DNA of 64,000 nt, from assembly GCF_003201605.1 (NCBI RefSeq), contig NZ_QJJR01000001.1:248001-312000 (forward strand), written 5' to 3'. The notes beneath the pieces are model-generated. The model made no database searches. It was not told where the DNA came from and saw only the letters and a list, made by a program, of their open reading frames with translations. Shown here piece after piece: positions 17,204 through 26,367 of the stretch; the stretch's first letter is position 1, and the number at the start of each line of letters is the position of its first letter. This stretch comes from Streptohalobacillus salinus. Its GTDB lineage: Bacteria; Bacillota; Bacilli; Bacillales; Amphibacillaceae. The translations under genes were made by a program, and so were the position numbers.

Positions 17204-17244
17204 AGAAGCAGTCGATAGGTTGGGTGAACAAAGGGGGATTCAAG

Positions 17245-18888
17245 ATGGCGTTAGCACCGGTAAAAGGGCAGTATCATTTACAAAATTACAAAAAAACGTA
17301 TCAGCAGTTTGATTGGCGAGAAGAAACTGAATTTATAAATGGTGAAAAACCCATCAATTTAACTTTTCACGCCATTGATCGCCATATTGAAGAGGGGTAT
17401 GGTGAAAAACCAGCCCTTCATTACGTAAAAGATAATCAAACGATAACGAAGACATTTCATGAAGTGAAATTCGAAATTGATCGGTATGTGGAGGTGTTGC
17501 GTACCGAAGGTGTGAAGCAGGGTGACCGTGTCTTTGTATTTCTACCAAAAGAACCAGCGTGCTACATTGCAATACTTGCGGTTATTCGAATCGGCGCAAT
17601 TGCATGTCCATTATTTGAAGGGTTTATGACCGAGGCTATTCATGCGCGTATTATTGATGCAAGTGGTCAAGTATTAATCACAAATAAGGCACTTGCAAAG
17701 CGCATCCACCTGAATCAGTTACCGAGTTTACAACTGACAATCTACACCGAAGAGGTTGAAACACGTGTATTAACCGGCGATGATTATGTTGAATGGGTCA
17801 CACCAGAGACACCAATGTTAATCCACTATACTAGTGGATCCACGGGAAAGCCAAAAGGTGTAGTCCATGCACACCGAAGCTTTGTGCACCACTTGGTAAC
17901 GGGGAAATGGGTGCTTGATTTACACGATGATGATATTTATTGGTGCACCTCTCATCCAGGTTGGGTGACTGGTAGTGTTTACGGTATATTCAGTCCTTGG
18001 TTAAATCGAGCGACGGTAGTGATTGTCGATGGACGGTATGATGCTAAACGTTGGTATCGTGTCTTAGAAGACTTAAAGGTTACGGTTTTTTATAGCGCAC
18101 CAACCGCATTTCGGATGTTAAAATCAGAACAAGATTTACACCTGAACTATGATCTGTCGCATTTACGTCACGTACTAAGTGTCGGAGAACCATTAAATCC
18201 CGAAGTGATTGATTGGGCATACCGTGCGTGGGGAAAACGGATTCATGATACCTGGTGGATGACTGAAACGGGTGGTCATTTAGTCGTAAACTTACCGAGT
18301 CAGCCCATTAAACCTGGATCAATGGGTCGCCCACTACCGGGGATTAAAGTAAAAGTAATTGATGAAGCGGGATTAGAAGTGGCGCCTGGAACTGTTGGCC
18401 AATTAGCGGTCGTTGCCCCGTGGCCAGGGCTCATGCATGCCATTTGGCAAGATGAAACAAAATATCAATCATACTTTAATCAAACAGGAGATTATCTATC
18501 CGGTGATTATTGTTACCAGGATGAAGATGGCTATATTTTTTTCACAGGTAGAAAAGATGATTTAATCAACACCCAAGGCGAGCGCGTCGGCCCTTTTGAA
18601 GTAGAAAGTACATTATTAAAACACGAAGCAATTAAAGAAGCCGCTGTTATCGGAAAGCCCGATCCGTTACGCGGGGAAATTGTGAAAGCTTTTGTGACAT
18701 TAAATCGTTCTTTTACACCGACTGAAGCGCTGCATCAATCATTGATCCAATTTGTTCGCGCGCAGTTAGCACCGCACGCAGCACCGAAAGAGATTGAGTA
18801 TTTAGCAGAGTTACCGAAAACAAAAATAAGCGGAAAAATTTTACGTCGTGAATTAAGAGAAATTGACGCTGCCAGCCTGACATCATAA
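17245..18888 (+). CDS. acsA: Acetyl-CoA synthetase, AcsA-like
   Basis: The 547-residue adenylating enzyme should join acetate (or a similar short acid) to CoA. It aligns by eye over its full length with Bacillus AcsA: HYTSGSTGKPKG (near residue 195), DIYWCTSHPGWVTGSVYG, WYSAPTAFRM-like YSAPTAFRM, IHDTWWMTETGG, and the C-terminal KTKISGKILRR with the catalytic Lys531. The Trp in TWWMTETG is the residue that limits the pocket to acetate in acetyl-CoA synthetases. The ATG at 17245 follows AAAGGGGGA, 41 bp after ssuB, so it is the last gene of the SAM-controlled operon. A terminator follows. Its place here is unusual for acsA. Confidence 0.88.
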   Translation: MALAPVKGQYHLQNYKKTYQQFDWREETEFINGEKPINLTFHAIDRHIEEGYGEKPALHYVKDNQTITKTFHEVKFEIDRYVEVLRTEGVKQGDRVFVFLPKEPACYIAILAVIRIGAIACPLFEGFMTEAIHARIIDASGQVLITNKALAKRIHLNQLPSLQLTIYTEEVETRVLTGDDYVEWVTPETPMLIHYTSGSTGKPKGVVHAHRSFVHHLVTGKWVLDLHDDDIYWCTSHPGWVTGSVYGIFSPWLNRATVVIVDGRYDAKRWYRVLEDLKVTVFYSAPTAFRMLKSEQDLHLNYDLSHLRHVLSVGEPLNPEVIDWAYRAWGKRIHDTWWMTETGGHLVVNLPSQPIKPGSMGRPLPGIKVKVIDEAGLEVAPGTVGQLAVVAPWPGLMHAIWQDETKYQSYFNQTGDYLSGDYCYQDEDGYIFFTGRKDDLINTQGERVGPFEVESTLLKHEAIKEAAVIGKPDPLRGEIVKAFVTLNRSFTPTEALHQSLIQFVRAQLAPHAAPKEIEYLAELPKTKISGKILRRELREIDAASLTS

Positions 18889-18927
18889 GCGGATGAAGAC
18901 GAAAATCACACCTATTGTAAACAAAGT

Positions 18928-18964
18928 CAACCCTTTACGCTAATCAAGTGTAAAGGGTTGTTTC
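18928..18964 (+). terminator. Terminator of the methionine/sulfur operon
   Basis: Stem caaccctttac (18928-18938) with gtaaagggttg (18950-18960), 11-nt loop, then TTT. Confidence 0.8.
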
Positions 18965-18989
18965 CGATAAAATAATGAAGCGTCTTGTG

Positions 18990-21983
18990 TTATTCAAAGG
19001 CCATCTTTTCTTTAAGTTCCATCTTTTCTTTAAGTTCCATCTTTTCTTCTAAATGCAGTAAGAAGTCTGTGGCAGGTAGTGGTTTTGCGTAATAATAACC
19101 TTGAATGAGATCAACGTTAAGTGCTTGCATTAAATTTTTTTGTTCCCTTGTTTCGATCCCTTCAGCAACAACTTTTAAATCTAAGGCATGCGCCATATCG
19201 ATAATTGCTTTAAGAATGGTCTGTTTTGATGGTTTTTGGTCAATATCATCAATAAATGATTTATCAATTTTAATCTTTTGGACAGGTAATTCTTCAAGGG
19301 TGGATAAAGAGGAATATCCCGTACCAAAATCATCCATCGATAAGGTGAGTCCTAAGTCTTTCATTGTCTGCAAAATTTTCTTACCATAGTGGATGTTATC
19401 AAACATCATCGTCTCAGTGACTTCGAATCCATAGTCATAAGGGTTTACTTTATGTTCTTGCAAGATAAGGGTCAGATGATCAATGAATTGTGGGTGATTA
19501 ATTTGTCGCGAGGACAAATTAATAAATATTTTAAGGTCCGGATGGTGAAGGTCAAAGAATTGTTGTTTGAGTCGAATCGATTCTTTGATGACCCACTCAC
19601 CAATTTCAACGATAAGACCGGATTCTTCTGCAATTGGAATAAATACTGCTGGTGAAACATTGCCAAACTTATTTGAATGCCAGCGTAACAGAGCCTCTGC
19701 ACTGATAATTTTTTCTGTTTTAACATCATAAATCGGTTGGAAGTACACTTCGAGTTCATCGTATTTAATTGCTTGCCTTAAGTGGTTCTCAAGCTCAATT
19801 TGTGTTGCGTTTTCGGCTTGTATCTCTGTAGAAAAGACATGAACGCGATTGCGCCCCTCTCTTTTGGCAGAATACATTGCAATATCAGCGGTTTGCAGTA
19901 ACATTTCACTCGTCTGGCAATGCTCTGGATAAACGCTAATACCGATACTCGTTGAAATTAACAACTGTTTATCTTCATGATAAAAAGGTTGATTGATTTT
20001 GGCGATTATCTTTGTACCTAATTGATAAGCAAAATCGATTGAAGGTAAATTAGATAAGACAATGACAAATTCATCACCACCCAAACGGGCAAATAAACTG
20101 TTTTCGGGTAATATTTGTTTGATTCGTTTTGTCACTGCCCGTAAGAGATGATCGCCGACATGGTGTCCGTAGCTGTCATTAATATTTTTAAAACGATCAA
20201 GATCAAATAGTAATAAGCCAAGTGCTAGCGTATCGCTTTGATGGATGGCTAAAGTCTCATCTAAATGACGTTCGAAAGAGACACGATTACTAAGACCGGT
20301 TAAATAATCGTGATAAGCGAGTTCATTTATCCGTTGATTGGCCCGCTTTTGTGCTGTGACATCACGAATCGAGCCCATCCCAACTAATTGTTTTGAGCGA
20401 TCATAACTCATCTCACCTGTTAATTCGATCCAGATGGGTTGCCGTTTTCGGGTGGTCAATTGTAGTTCAATGTGAAAACGTTTCGTCTTTTGTTGAATCA
20501 TCTTTAAGGCATGTAAAAAAGTAAGTCGGTCTTGCGGTTGAATAAAACGGATGAATTGGTCACTTGAAAATTGTGCGGTTGTAGCATGAGGGATAAAGTG
20601 TTCAACAATTCCGCCACGACAAGTGATTGCATCCCCAAACTCATGATATTCCCAGACCCCGTCATAGATAATATCAGAAATAAGCTCGAGTTGTTCGTTA
20701 TAATGCTTGGACTGTTCTTCAAGTTTTGCTCTTGTATAACCAGCAGCAAAGAAGCTCGCCAATTGATAAGTCGTGTGCATCGGCATCAATTCCGCAGAAA
20801 TATGATCGGTTCCAACGAATCCAAACAGGCCAATCGTATGATGTTCTTGAACAATAGGAATGATGACGAGTGTGTTTGACTCTCCCATATATTGTGCATC
20901 AAATAAGAGTTCCTTAGATGGAAATGAACGAGCATCAGTGCTTGGTAACGACTGATGCTTAGGTAACAGATCAGATTCTAAATCGAAGCAACGAAAGGCG
21001 TCAAGTTTAAGTTTATCCTGTTCATATAGACCAAGGAATCCTCGACGAATGGGTGTATGACTGAGCCACTGCATCGATAAAAGCGCGTCAGTATTTGAGA
21101 ACTGTAACAGCTGACCTAGATTAAAGTTTCGATCAATCATCATGGTTAGGTAATCGATGGTTTCGATCGGATTTTTTAAACCGACATGTTCATGGTGCCA
21201 ATCACAACCACAACTTTTTCGGAATATTGGATAAGATTCTAAATAGACGGGCTTGTCAGGAAAGCGTTGATGCGTGTGGTAGTAATCAATGGATTCCATT
21301 ATTTTTAAGCCCATCTGGTTAAAGCGGATGTGCATAGTGGACAAACTATGTTGATTCGATTGAGCTGCTGCTATATCATCAATGCTCATTAAGGCGATGT
21401 CTTCAGGGACACGTATCTGATGTTTTTTAAAGTGATTAATGACACCTGCAGCAATAAAATCAGTCGCACAAACAATTGCATCTAGATGTTTATGATTGGA
21501 GGCTATAATCGTGGCAATGTCTGCGAGATTGTCTTCTTTGCTGTCAAAAATAAAGCGATCAGCAGTTTTAGTATACTGTTTAAAAGCTTGCAAACGTTCA
21601 AAACCATCGCGGTATAATTGGCCGCCAATATAGCCGATGTTTGTATAATGATGTGAATTTAAATGATTGATGATGGTTCGCATGATTAAATCATTGTTAA
21701 TACTAATCTGGAAATCACAATCTAACCAAGTATTGAGGCCGATGATGGGTTTGTTACGTAATTTAATTTCATTAACAATCGATGCATCGACAGCATGCAT
21801 TGCAAGTACCCATACATCAACAACGTCAAGGGCGACGATATTTGCAAAGTGATCTCCATTTGTACCGACAACAACCAGTCGGTCTCCCCGCTTTTTAGTT
21901 TCTCTTTCTAAGCTTTTAATTACTTTGCCATAATAGTACCCATCCAAAGCAAACGTTAATAAACCAATCACTTGTCCATTCAT
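18990..21983 (-). CDS. LacI-like sensor with GAF-like, PAS, GGDEF and EAL domains
   Basis: This 997-residue protein should make and/or break cyclic di-GMP. It has no signal peptide or membrane segment, so it is cytoplasmic. Residues 1-~260 resemble the sugar-binding part of LacI/GalR regulators without the DNA-binding head (GYIGGQLYRDGFERLQAF, IVCATDFIAAGVI, IALMSIDD). A SCGC motif closes this part. A GAF-like segment (~280-420), a PAS domain (~440-550), an intact GGDEF (RLGGDEF, ~635) and an EAL domain (AEALLRW, ~760, with ETMMFD and DDFGTGYS) follow. The C-terminus carries a repeated KMELKE. ATG 21983 lies 8 nt after AAAGGG. The ligand is unknown. Confidence 0.9.
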   Translation of the reverse strand: MNGQVIGLLTFALDGYYYGKVIKSLERETKKRGDRLVVVGTNGDHFANIVALDVVDVWVLAMHAVDASIVNEIKLRNKPIIGLNTWLDCDFQISINNDLIMRTIINHLNSHHYTNIGYIGGQLYRDGFERLQAFKQYTKTADRFIFDSKEDNLADIATIIASNHKHLDAIVCATDFIAAGVINHFKKHQIRVPEDIALMSIDDIAAAQSNQHSLSTMHIRFNQMGLKIMESIDYYHTHQRFPDKPVYLESYPIFRKSCGCDWHHEHVGLKNPIETIDYLTMMIDRNFNLGQLLQFSNTDALLSMQWLSHTPIRRGFLGLYEQDKLKLDAFRCFDLESDLLPKHQSLPSTDARSFPSKELLFDAQYMGESNTLVIIPIVQEHHTIGLFGFVGTDHISAELMPMHTTYQLASFFAAGYTRAKLEEQSKHYNEQLELISDIIYDGVWEYHEFGDAITCRGGIVEHFIPHATTAQFSSDQFIRFIQPQDRLTFLHALKMIQQKTKRFHIELQLTTRKRQPIWIELTGEMSYDRSKQLVGMGSIRDVTAQKRANQRINELAYHDYLTGLSNRVSFERHLDETLAIHQSDTLALGLLLFDLDRFKNINDSYGHHVGDHLLRAVTKRIKQILPENSLFARLGGDEFVIVLSNLPSIDFAYQLGTKIIAKINQPFYHEDKQLLISTSIGISVYPEHCQTSEMLLQTADIAMYSAKREGRNRVHVFSTEIQAENATQIELENHLRQAIKYDELEVYFQPIYDVKTEKIISAEALLRWHSNKFGNVSPAVFIPIAEESGLIVEIGEWVIKESIRLKQQFFDLHHPDLKIFINLSSRQINHPQFIDHLTLILQEHKVNPYDYGFEVTETMMFDNIHYGKKILQTMKDLGLTLSMDDFGTGYSSLSTLEELPVQKIKIDKSFIDDIDQKPSKQTILKAIIDMAHALDLKVVAEGIETREQKNLMQALNVDLIQGYYYAKPLPATDFLLHLEEKMELKEKMELKEKMAFE
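19001..19054. repeat. 18-bp tandem repeat in the GGDEF/EAL gene
   Basis: The unit ccatcttttctttaagtt occurs at 19001-19018 and 19019-19036 exactly, with a diverged third copy at 19037-19054. It encodes an EKMELK repeat at the C-terminus. Confidence 0.9.
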
Positions 21984-22119
21984 CTTCTTCACCCTTTATG
22001 TTATCGTTTACATATCCTTATTAGTTTAACATACGACGAAATCATAACCAATATTTATCATGGGAAAAAACAAGTCTTAAACCAATAATTTTCTTTGCGA
22101 TGAGTGAATTAATAAACTT

Positions 22120-22152
22120 TTTTATCTGAAAATAGATAATAATTTGAAAATG
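22120..22152 (+). promoter_or_regulatory. Two CodY-box-like sites upstream of ilvD
   Basis: TTTTATCTGAAAATA (22120-22134) and AATAATTTGAAAATG (22138-22152) each match AATTTTCWGAAAATT at 11 of 15 positions and overlap the -35 region. CodY represses branched-chain amino acid genes in Bacillus, so the sites fit, but AT-rich DNA gives chance matches. Confidence 0.45.
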
Positions 22153-22172
22153 GGGCAAATTATCGTTATAGT
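22144..22172 (+). promoter_or_regulatory. Promoter of ilvD
   Basis: TTGAAA (22144-22149) and TATAGT (22167-22172) are 17 bp apart, 29 bp before the ATG. Confidence 0.7.
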
Positions 22173-22200
22173 ATAAGAAAGAATGAATGGAGGAATCACT

Positions 22201-23883
22201 ATGACAAAAGATTTACGAATAAAAAGTCATGTATTTGATGATAAAAAGCGTGCACCGAATCGGGCCATGCTTCGTGCGGTTGGATTGACGGACGAAAGTT
22301 TTAAGCAACCGATGATTGGTGTAGCAAGTACGTGGAGTGAAGTCACCCCGTGTAACATCCACCTTCATGGTTTGGCAGAGCAGGTCAAAAAGGGCATTGA
22401 AGCACAACAAGCAACTGCCCTTATTTTTAATACAATTACCGTTTCAGACGGTATTTCCATGGGAACTGATGGCATGCGTTTTAGCTTACCGAGCCGTGAT
22501 GTGATTGCTGATTCAATTGAAACAGTAATAGAGGCTGAAAATATGGATGCATATGTAGCAATTGGTGGCTGTGATAAAAATATTCCTGGTTGTATGATTT
22601 CTATCAGTCGGACAGATGTACCGGCGGTATTTGTTTATGGTGGAACGATAGCCCCGGGGTATCGTAACGGTGAGAAACTTGACATTGTATCAGTTTTTGA
22701 AGGTGTTGGGAAACATAACAACGGTGACATAAGTGATGAAGAATTACATGGGATTGAGTGTGCAGCTTGTCCAGGTGCTGGTAGTTGCGGTGGAATGTAC
22801 ACGGCAAATACGATGGCCTCTGCTGTTGAGGCCATGGGGATGAGTTTACCAGGAAGTTCATCAAACCCGGCGGAATCTAAAGATAAATATGAGGATGTAA
22901 AAGCTGCAGGTGAAGCGGTTTATCATTTACTAGAAAAAGGTATTTATCCTAAAGACATTATGACAAAAGAGGCATTTGAAAATGCGATGACCGTAGTGAT
23001 GGCACTTGGTGGATCGACCAATGCAGTATTACATATCTTAGCAATTGCTCACGCGGTTGACGTAGATATTACGATTGATGATTTTGACCGGATGCAAAAG
23101 AAAGTGCCACACTTAGCCGATTTAAAACCAAGTGGTAAATATGTAATGGAAGATCTGTATAAAATCGGTGGTGTACCGGCAGTTATGAAGTTATTACTAA
23201 AAGAAGGCTACTTACACGGGGACTGTTTAACGGTGACGGGTCAGACCCTTCAAGAAAACCTTAAAGATGTGCCTGATCTAGCAGAAGGACAAGATATCAT
23301 TCGTCCGTTTAGTGATCCTTACCGTGCGACGGGCCCACTTGTTATCCTAAAAGGTAACTTGGCGACACGTGGTGCAGTTGCAAAAGTATCTGGAGTTAAA
23401 GTGAAACGCCACACGGGACCAGCACGCGTGTTTGAGTCCGAACGAGAAGCCACTGAAGCGGTTATGAATAATCAGATTCATTCAGGTGATTGCTTAGTCA
23501 TTCGCGGTGTGGGACCTAAAGGTGGTCCTGGTATGCCGGAAATGCTGTCGATTTCAGCGATACTTGTTGGGAAAGGACTAGGGGAGAAGGTTGCCTTACT
23601 CACCGATGGTCGATTCTCTGGTGGTACGCATGGTTTGGTTGTGGGTCATATCGCACCAGAAGCACAAGATGGTGGTGTCATTGCCGTCATTAAAGAAGGC
23701 GATGAAATTACGATTGACTCTGACACGCAAGAAATAACGGTAGCGTTATCTGATGAGGCGATAAAAGCAAGATTTGAGAACTGGACAGCACCACCTCTTT
23801 ATCAAAAAGGTGTATTAGGTAAGTATGCCCATAATGTATCATGTAGCTCGATTGGTGCAGTGACCGATCACTTTAATGACTAG
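22201..23883 (+). CDS. ilvD: Dihydroxy-acid dehydratase IlvD
   Basis: IlvD catalyses the third common step of valine and isoleucine synthesis, dehydrating 2,3-dihydroxy acids with an Fe-S cluster. The 560-residue length is normal. The cluster cysteines are in [10 protein letters not shown] (around residue 123) and [12 protein letters not shown] (around 187-195), and GRFSGGTHG near the C-terminus is the family signature. ATG 22201 lies behind GGAGG. It stands alone: no ilvBHC or leu genes are next to it, unlike the usual operon. Confidence 0.96.
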   Translation: MTKDLRIKSHVFDDKKRAPNRAMLRAVGLTDESFKQPMIGVASTWSEVTPCNIHLHGLAEQVKKGIEAQQATALIFNTITVSDGISMGTDGMRFSLPSRDVIADSIETVIEAENMDAYVAIGGCDKNIPGCMISISRTDVPAVFVYGGTIAPGYRNGEKLDIVSVFEGVGKHNNGDISDEELHGIECAACPGAGSCGGMYTANTMASAVEAMGMSLPGSSSNPAESKDKYEDVKAAGEAVYHLLEKGIYPKDIMTKEAFENAMTVVMALGGSTNAVLHILAIAHAVDVDITIDDFDRMQKKVPHLADLKPSGKYVMEDLYKIGGVPAVMKLLLKEGYLHGDCLTVTGQTLQENLKDVPDLAEGQDIIRPFSDPYRATGPLVILKGNLATRGAVAKVSGVKVKRHTGPARVFESEREATEAVMNNQIHSGDCLVIRGVGPKGGPGMPEMLSISAILVGKGLGEKVALLTDGRFSGGTHGLVVGHIAPEAQDGGVIAVIKEGDEITIDSDTQEITVALSDEAIKARFENWTAPPLYQKGVLGKYAHNVSCSSIGAVTDHFND

Positions 23884-24296
23884 TCTATGTGAATAGACAC
23901 TTAAGACATACAAATAATAACGTTTTAGGGTTCCGTGTGAAAAATAGCACGGGACCCTTTATATTGTCATAAATGATCACATGTTTAATTCGTACATGGA
24001 CGGAATTGAGTCTGTTTTGCCGGTTAAAAGTGATCTTTTTCGAAAGTTTAAGATTATGCGGATTTGTAAGAATATTTTAGTATTGAGGAAAGCGAATAGC
24101 TCCTCTATACTTAGTAGTGTAAGTTAATAAAGATAATTAATTAAGGTGATCGAGTGACTTGTGAAAGGGAAGGCGTCAAAATATTGGAAGGGAGAGGGGC
24201 GTGTACAACAAATATCTGTGGGTCTTTAGTATTTATGAATATGTGCATAATTATGTGTTAATTTACCTAAAAAAATATAGAATTAATTTTAAAAAC
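23884..24296. other. Intergenic stretch with two hairpins
   Basis: This ~500-bp gap between ilvD and the chemoreceptor gene contains the ilvD terminator (stem 23927-23937 with 23948-23958, T-poor tail) and a second hairpin gtattgagga/tcctctatac (24080-24089 with 24101-24110). No open frame with a ribosome site and no known riboswitch motif was found. Confidence 0.5.
23927..23963 (+). terminator. Terminator after ilvD
   Basis: Stem agggttccgtg with cacgggaccct (one G-U pair), followed by TTTATATTGT. Confidence 0.65.
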
Positions 24297-24297
24297 A

Positions 24298-24328
24298 TGA
24301 TACACTTACACCCGTGGAACCGTTTGCG
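24298..24328 (+). promoter_or_regulatory. Extended -10 and CcpA/LacI-type operator before the chemoreceptor gene
   Basis: TGATACACT (24298-24306) is an extended -10. TGGAACCGTTTGCG (24315-24328), just downstream, matches the cre consensus TGNAANCGNWNNCA at 13 of 14 positions and has the LacI-family core AACCGTTT. Confidence 0.55.
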
Positions 24329-24383
24329 CATTTTTGCAGCGAAGCCACACAGTGTAGTAATGATAGAAATAGGGGTGTGAGGA

Positions 24384-26120
24384 ATGAAGAAAAAGGTTAA
24401 AAAGGCATCAAAAATGAAAGCGAATACAAATAAGCGTAAAAAGCGTGAGCGAAAGCTAATCCATCGCTTATATGGGTTGATTGCGATGATTGTGTTTATT
24501 TGTATCTTGGCTGCAGCGTTAATATTTACTTATTCCAGCCGTGTACAAGAAGCAAGTAGTGACTTAGAAGCATCAGCTGATTTTCAGCAAACCTTTTCAA
24601 GTCTGGTAGATGAATTAAATAATACGAGTATTATTTATTATCAACTAGCATCTACAGGCTATAATCAGCAATCAACAGAAGACGCCGCTGAAAGTTTAAC
24701 ACGTGCAAGAAATAACTTCGATGCGTTGCAAACGGATATTAATGAAGAGCATCCTCTACATAATTACTTTGTCAATCTTGATACAGCATTAGTGGATTAT
24801 CAAGCTATTTATGAAGAGAACTTCACTTCTGTATTCGTGGGTGAGGAAGCAGAGCGCATTGAGCGTCGGATTATTCCAGTTATTACACGTAACCTGCAGG
24901 CGATCGATCGTGTCAATGAACGTATTCAAGAGTATATCGAAGCTGAACGCACTGAAACATCGATGCAATTAGAAGATGCATTGGCAACATCGGCAGTTGT
25001 TATTATGTCTGCACTTGCGATTCTTATTCTAGTGCCTTTGGTGTCACTACTGTTGTTTGCCAAATCGCTAAAACAAGGTGTTAGTTATGTCATGGATCGG
25101 ATTAAAGCATATCACAGTGGCAACCTTGCTTTTAAACAATCAAAAGAACGTAAAGATGAATTTGGACAGGTTGATGTTCGTCTTGGTGAAATGGGCGCAC
25201 AGCTGGACAGCTTGATGAAAAATAGCAAACAAGTGTCTGAAAAAGTAATCCAAGTTGTTCAATCGGCCTCAAAAAAATCCACAGTTCAACTTGAAGGCAT
25301 GGACGATATTGAACAGATGATGGAAACGTTTAACGATGAAATGAATAAACAATCAGATTTTACCGGGACCATTTCAGCAACAACTGAAGAAGTCTCAGCA
25401 TCCGCAGAAGAAATTCAAACCTCAATGGGTTATATGTCACAACAGCTGAAAGCATTAGAATCTGTTTCAGATGATGGTCAAACGTTAATGCAAGATTTAG
25501 GTAGTACAATGCATGAGCTGAGTACGCACACGAAAACAACGGCAAGTCGAATTGCAACCATTGAAAAACAAATCGATCATATCACTGCCTTTATCCAAGG
25601 AATTGATGACATTGCTGATCAAACCAACCTTTTAGCAATTAATGCTTCTATTGAAGCGGCGAAAGCGGGTAAAGAAGGGCGGACGTTCTCAGTCGTCGCT
25701 GATGAAATCAGAAAATTATCGCAAGGAACGAATGAGTTTAGCAATCAAACAAAAGACGTGTTGGTTTCATTAGTAGATGAAGTTCAAGCTGTCGTTAAAA
25801 CGTTTGAGACGTTTGAAGCGCATGCACGTGATAGTTTAACAAAAACAGGATCATCTACGAAGTTATTTGAGAAGATTGCTTTAGATAATCAAAAGTTAAC
25901 AAAGGAACAAGAAGAAATTAATCAGTCAATTGAACAAATTAACTTAGCCATTGAAGATGTCGCGCATTCCGTCACTGAATTAGCAAACGGTGCAACCGGT
26001 TTACAACAAAAAACGGAAGAGGTCACCAAGATTATCCAAGATCAGACCGAACGGCAGCGTGCGCTATCTGAAGAAGTTGAATCGCTTGAGACGACTGCGA
26101 ATCAATTAATTGAAAGCTAA
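24384..26120 (+). CDS. Methyl-accepting chemotaxis protein
   Basis: This 578-residue chemoreceptor senses an outside ligand and signals to CheA/CheW. A strongly basic 27-residue start precedes membrane segment 1 (~31-50). The outer domain (~50-205) looks like a four-helix bundle. Segment 2 (~208-228) leads to a HAMP domain and a long coiled coil whose hairpin tip, IDDIADQTNLLAINASIEAAKAGKEG (key E, N, A residues, ~405-430), is the CheA/CheW binding region. The gene lies directly before the maltodextrin transporter and has a similar operator in its promoter, suggesting a link to sugar taxis; it could be direct sensing or via the binding protein. Confidence 0.93.
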   Translation: MKKKVKKASKMKANTNKRKKRERKLIHRLYGLIAMIVFICILAAALIFTYSSRVQEASSDLEASADFQQTFSSLVDELNNTSIIYYQLASTGYNQQSTEDAAESLTRARNNFDALQTDINEEHPLHNYFVNLDTALVDYQAIYEENFTSVFVGEEAERIERRIIPVITRNLQAIDRVNERIQEYIEAERTETSMQLEDALATSAVVIMSALAILILVPLVSLLLFAKSLKQGVSYVMDRIKAYHSGNLAFKQSKERKDEFGQVDVRLGEMGAQLDSLMKNSKQVSEKVIQVVQSASKKSTVQLEGMDDIEQMMETFNDEMNKQSDFTGTISATTEEVSASAEEIQTSMGYMSQQLKALESVSDDGQTLMQDLGSTMHELSTHTKTTASRIATIEKQIDHITAFIQGIDDIADQTNLLAINASIEAAKAGKEGRTFSVVADEIRKLSQGTNEFSNQTKDVLVSLVDEVQAVVKTFETFEAHARDSLTKTGSSTKLFEKIALDNQKLTKEQEEINQSIEQINLAIEDVAHSVTELANGATGLQQKTEEVTKIIQDQTERQRALSEEVESLETTANQLIES

Positions 26121-26141
26121 TAAATGTTGATATAACAATCT

Positions 26142-26155
26142 ATAAAGCGTTTACA
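26142..26155. promoter_or_regulatory. CcpA/LacI-type operator upstream of the mdx promoter
   Basis: ATAAAGCGTTTACA has the core AAGCGTTT and matches the cre consensus at 12 of 14 positions. It lies about 30 bp upstream of the -35 box. Confidence 0.45.
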
Positions 26156-26184
26156 ATGTTTTTAGACTTTTTTCAAAAAAGGGG

Positions 26185-26214
26185 TTGTCTTTTACCCAAC
26201 TATGGTAGTATAAT
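26185..26214 (+). promoter_or_regulatory. Promoter of the maltodextrin transporter operon
   Basis: TTGTCT (26185-26190) and a consensus TATAAT (26209-26214) are 18 bp apart, giving a leader of about 225 nt. Confidence 0.75.
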
Positions 26215-26223
26215 GAAATTAAC

Positions 26224-26278
26224 AAATGGTGCAAGCGATTTCACAAGTTATTTGCTTCCGGAAAAGATTGCACCATTT
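26224..26278 (+). repeat. 11-bp inverted repeat in the mdx leader
   Basis: aaatggtgcaa (26224-26234) is a perfect complement of ttgcaccattt (26268-26278). In the RNA it would place a stem at the very 5' end; in the DNA its left arm overlaps the first operator. Confidence 0.7.
26230..26243. promoter_or_regulatory. cre/LacI-type operator 1 of the mdx leader
   Basis: TGCAAGCGATTTCA fully matches TGNAANCGNWNNCA and starts about 15 bp after the -10 box, a position where CcpA blocks initiation or early elongation. Confidence 0.75.
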
Positions 26279-26279
26279 A

Positions 26280-26293
26280 TGCAAACGCTTGTT
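26280..26293. promoter_or_regulatory. LacI-type operator 2 of the mdx leader
   Basis: TGCAAACGCTTGTT has the core AAACGCTT and the arms of a LacI-family (MalR-like) operator. It directly follows the inverted repeat and is preceded by CACCATTTA, repeated at operator 3. Confidence 0.55.
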
Positions 26294-26311
26294 GGTTGTA
26301 GCGCCTACTGA

Positions 26312-26345
26312 TCTTATTTGTAAGAGCTGCCAAAAAGATAAGATC
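26312..26345 (+). other. Second hairpin of the mdx leader RNA
   Basis: tgatcttat (26309-26317, approximately) pairs with ataagatca (26338-26346, approximately). No U-tract follows, so it is not a simple terminator. It could be a stability element. Confidence 0.5.
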
Positions 26346-26353
26346 ACCATTTA

Positions 26354-26367
26354 TGAAACCGTTTTAA
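26354..26367. promoter_or_regulatory. LacI-type operator 3 of the mdx leader
   Basis: TGAAACCGTTTTAA has the core AACCGTTT. The 11 bases before and into it (CACCATTTATG, 26345-26355) directly repeat those before operator 2 (26271-26281). Confidence 0.45.

Noticed and set aside
19105-19655. Two plus-strand open frames of 94 and 88 residues
   Set aside because: They are antisense to the EAL-domain coding sequence, lack ribosome sites and resemble nothing.
22604-22864. Minus-strand frames inside ilvD
   Set aside because: These are reading-frame shadows of a conserved gene.
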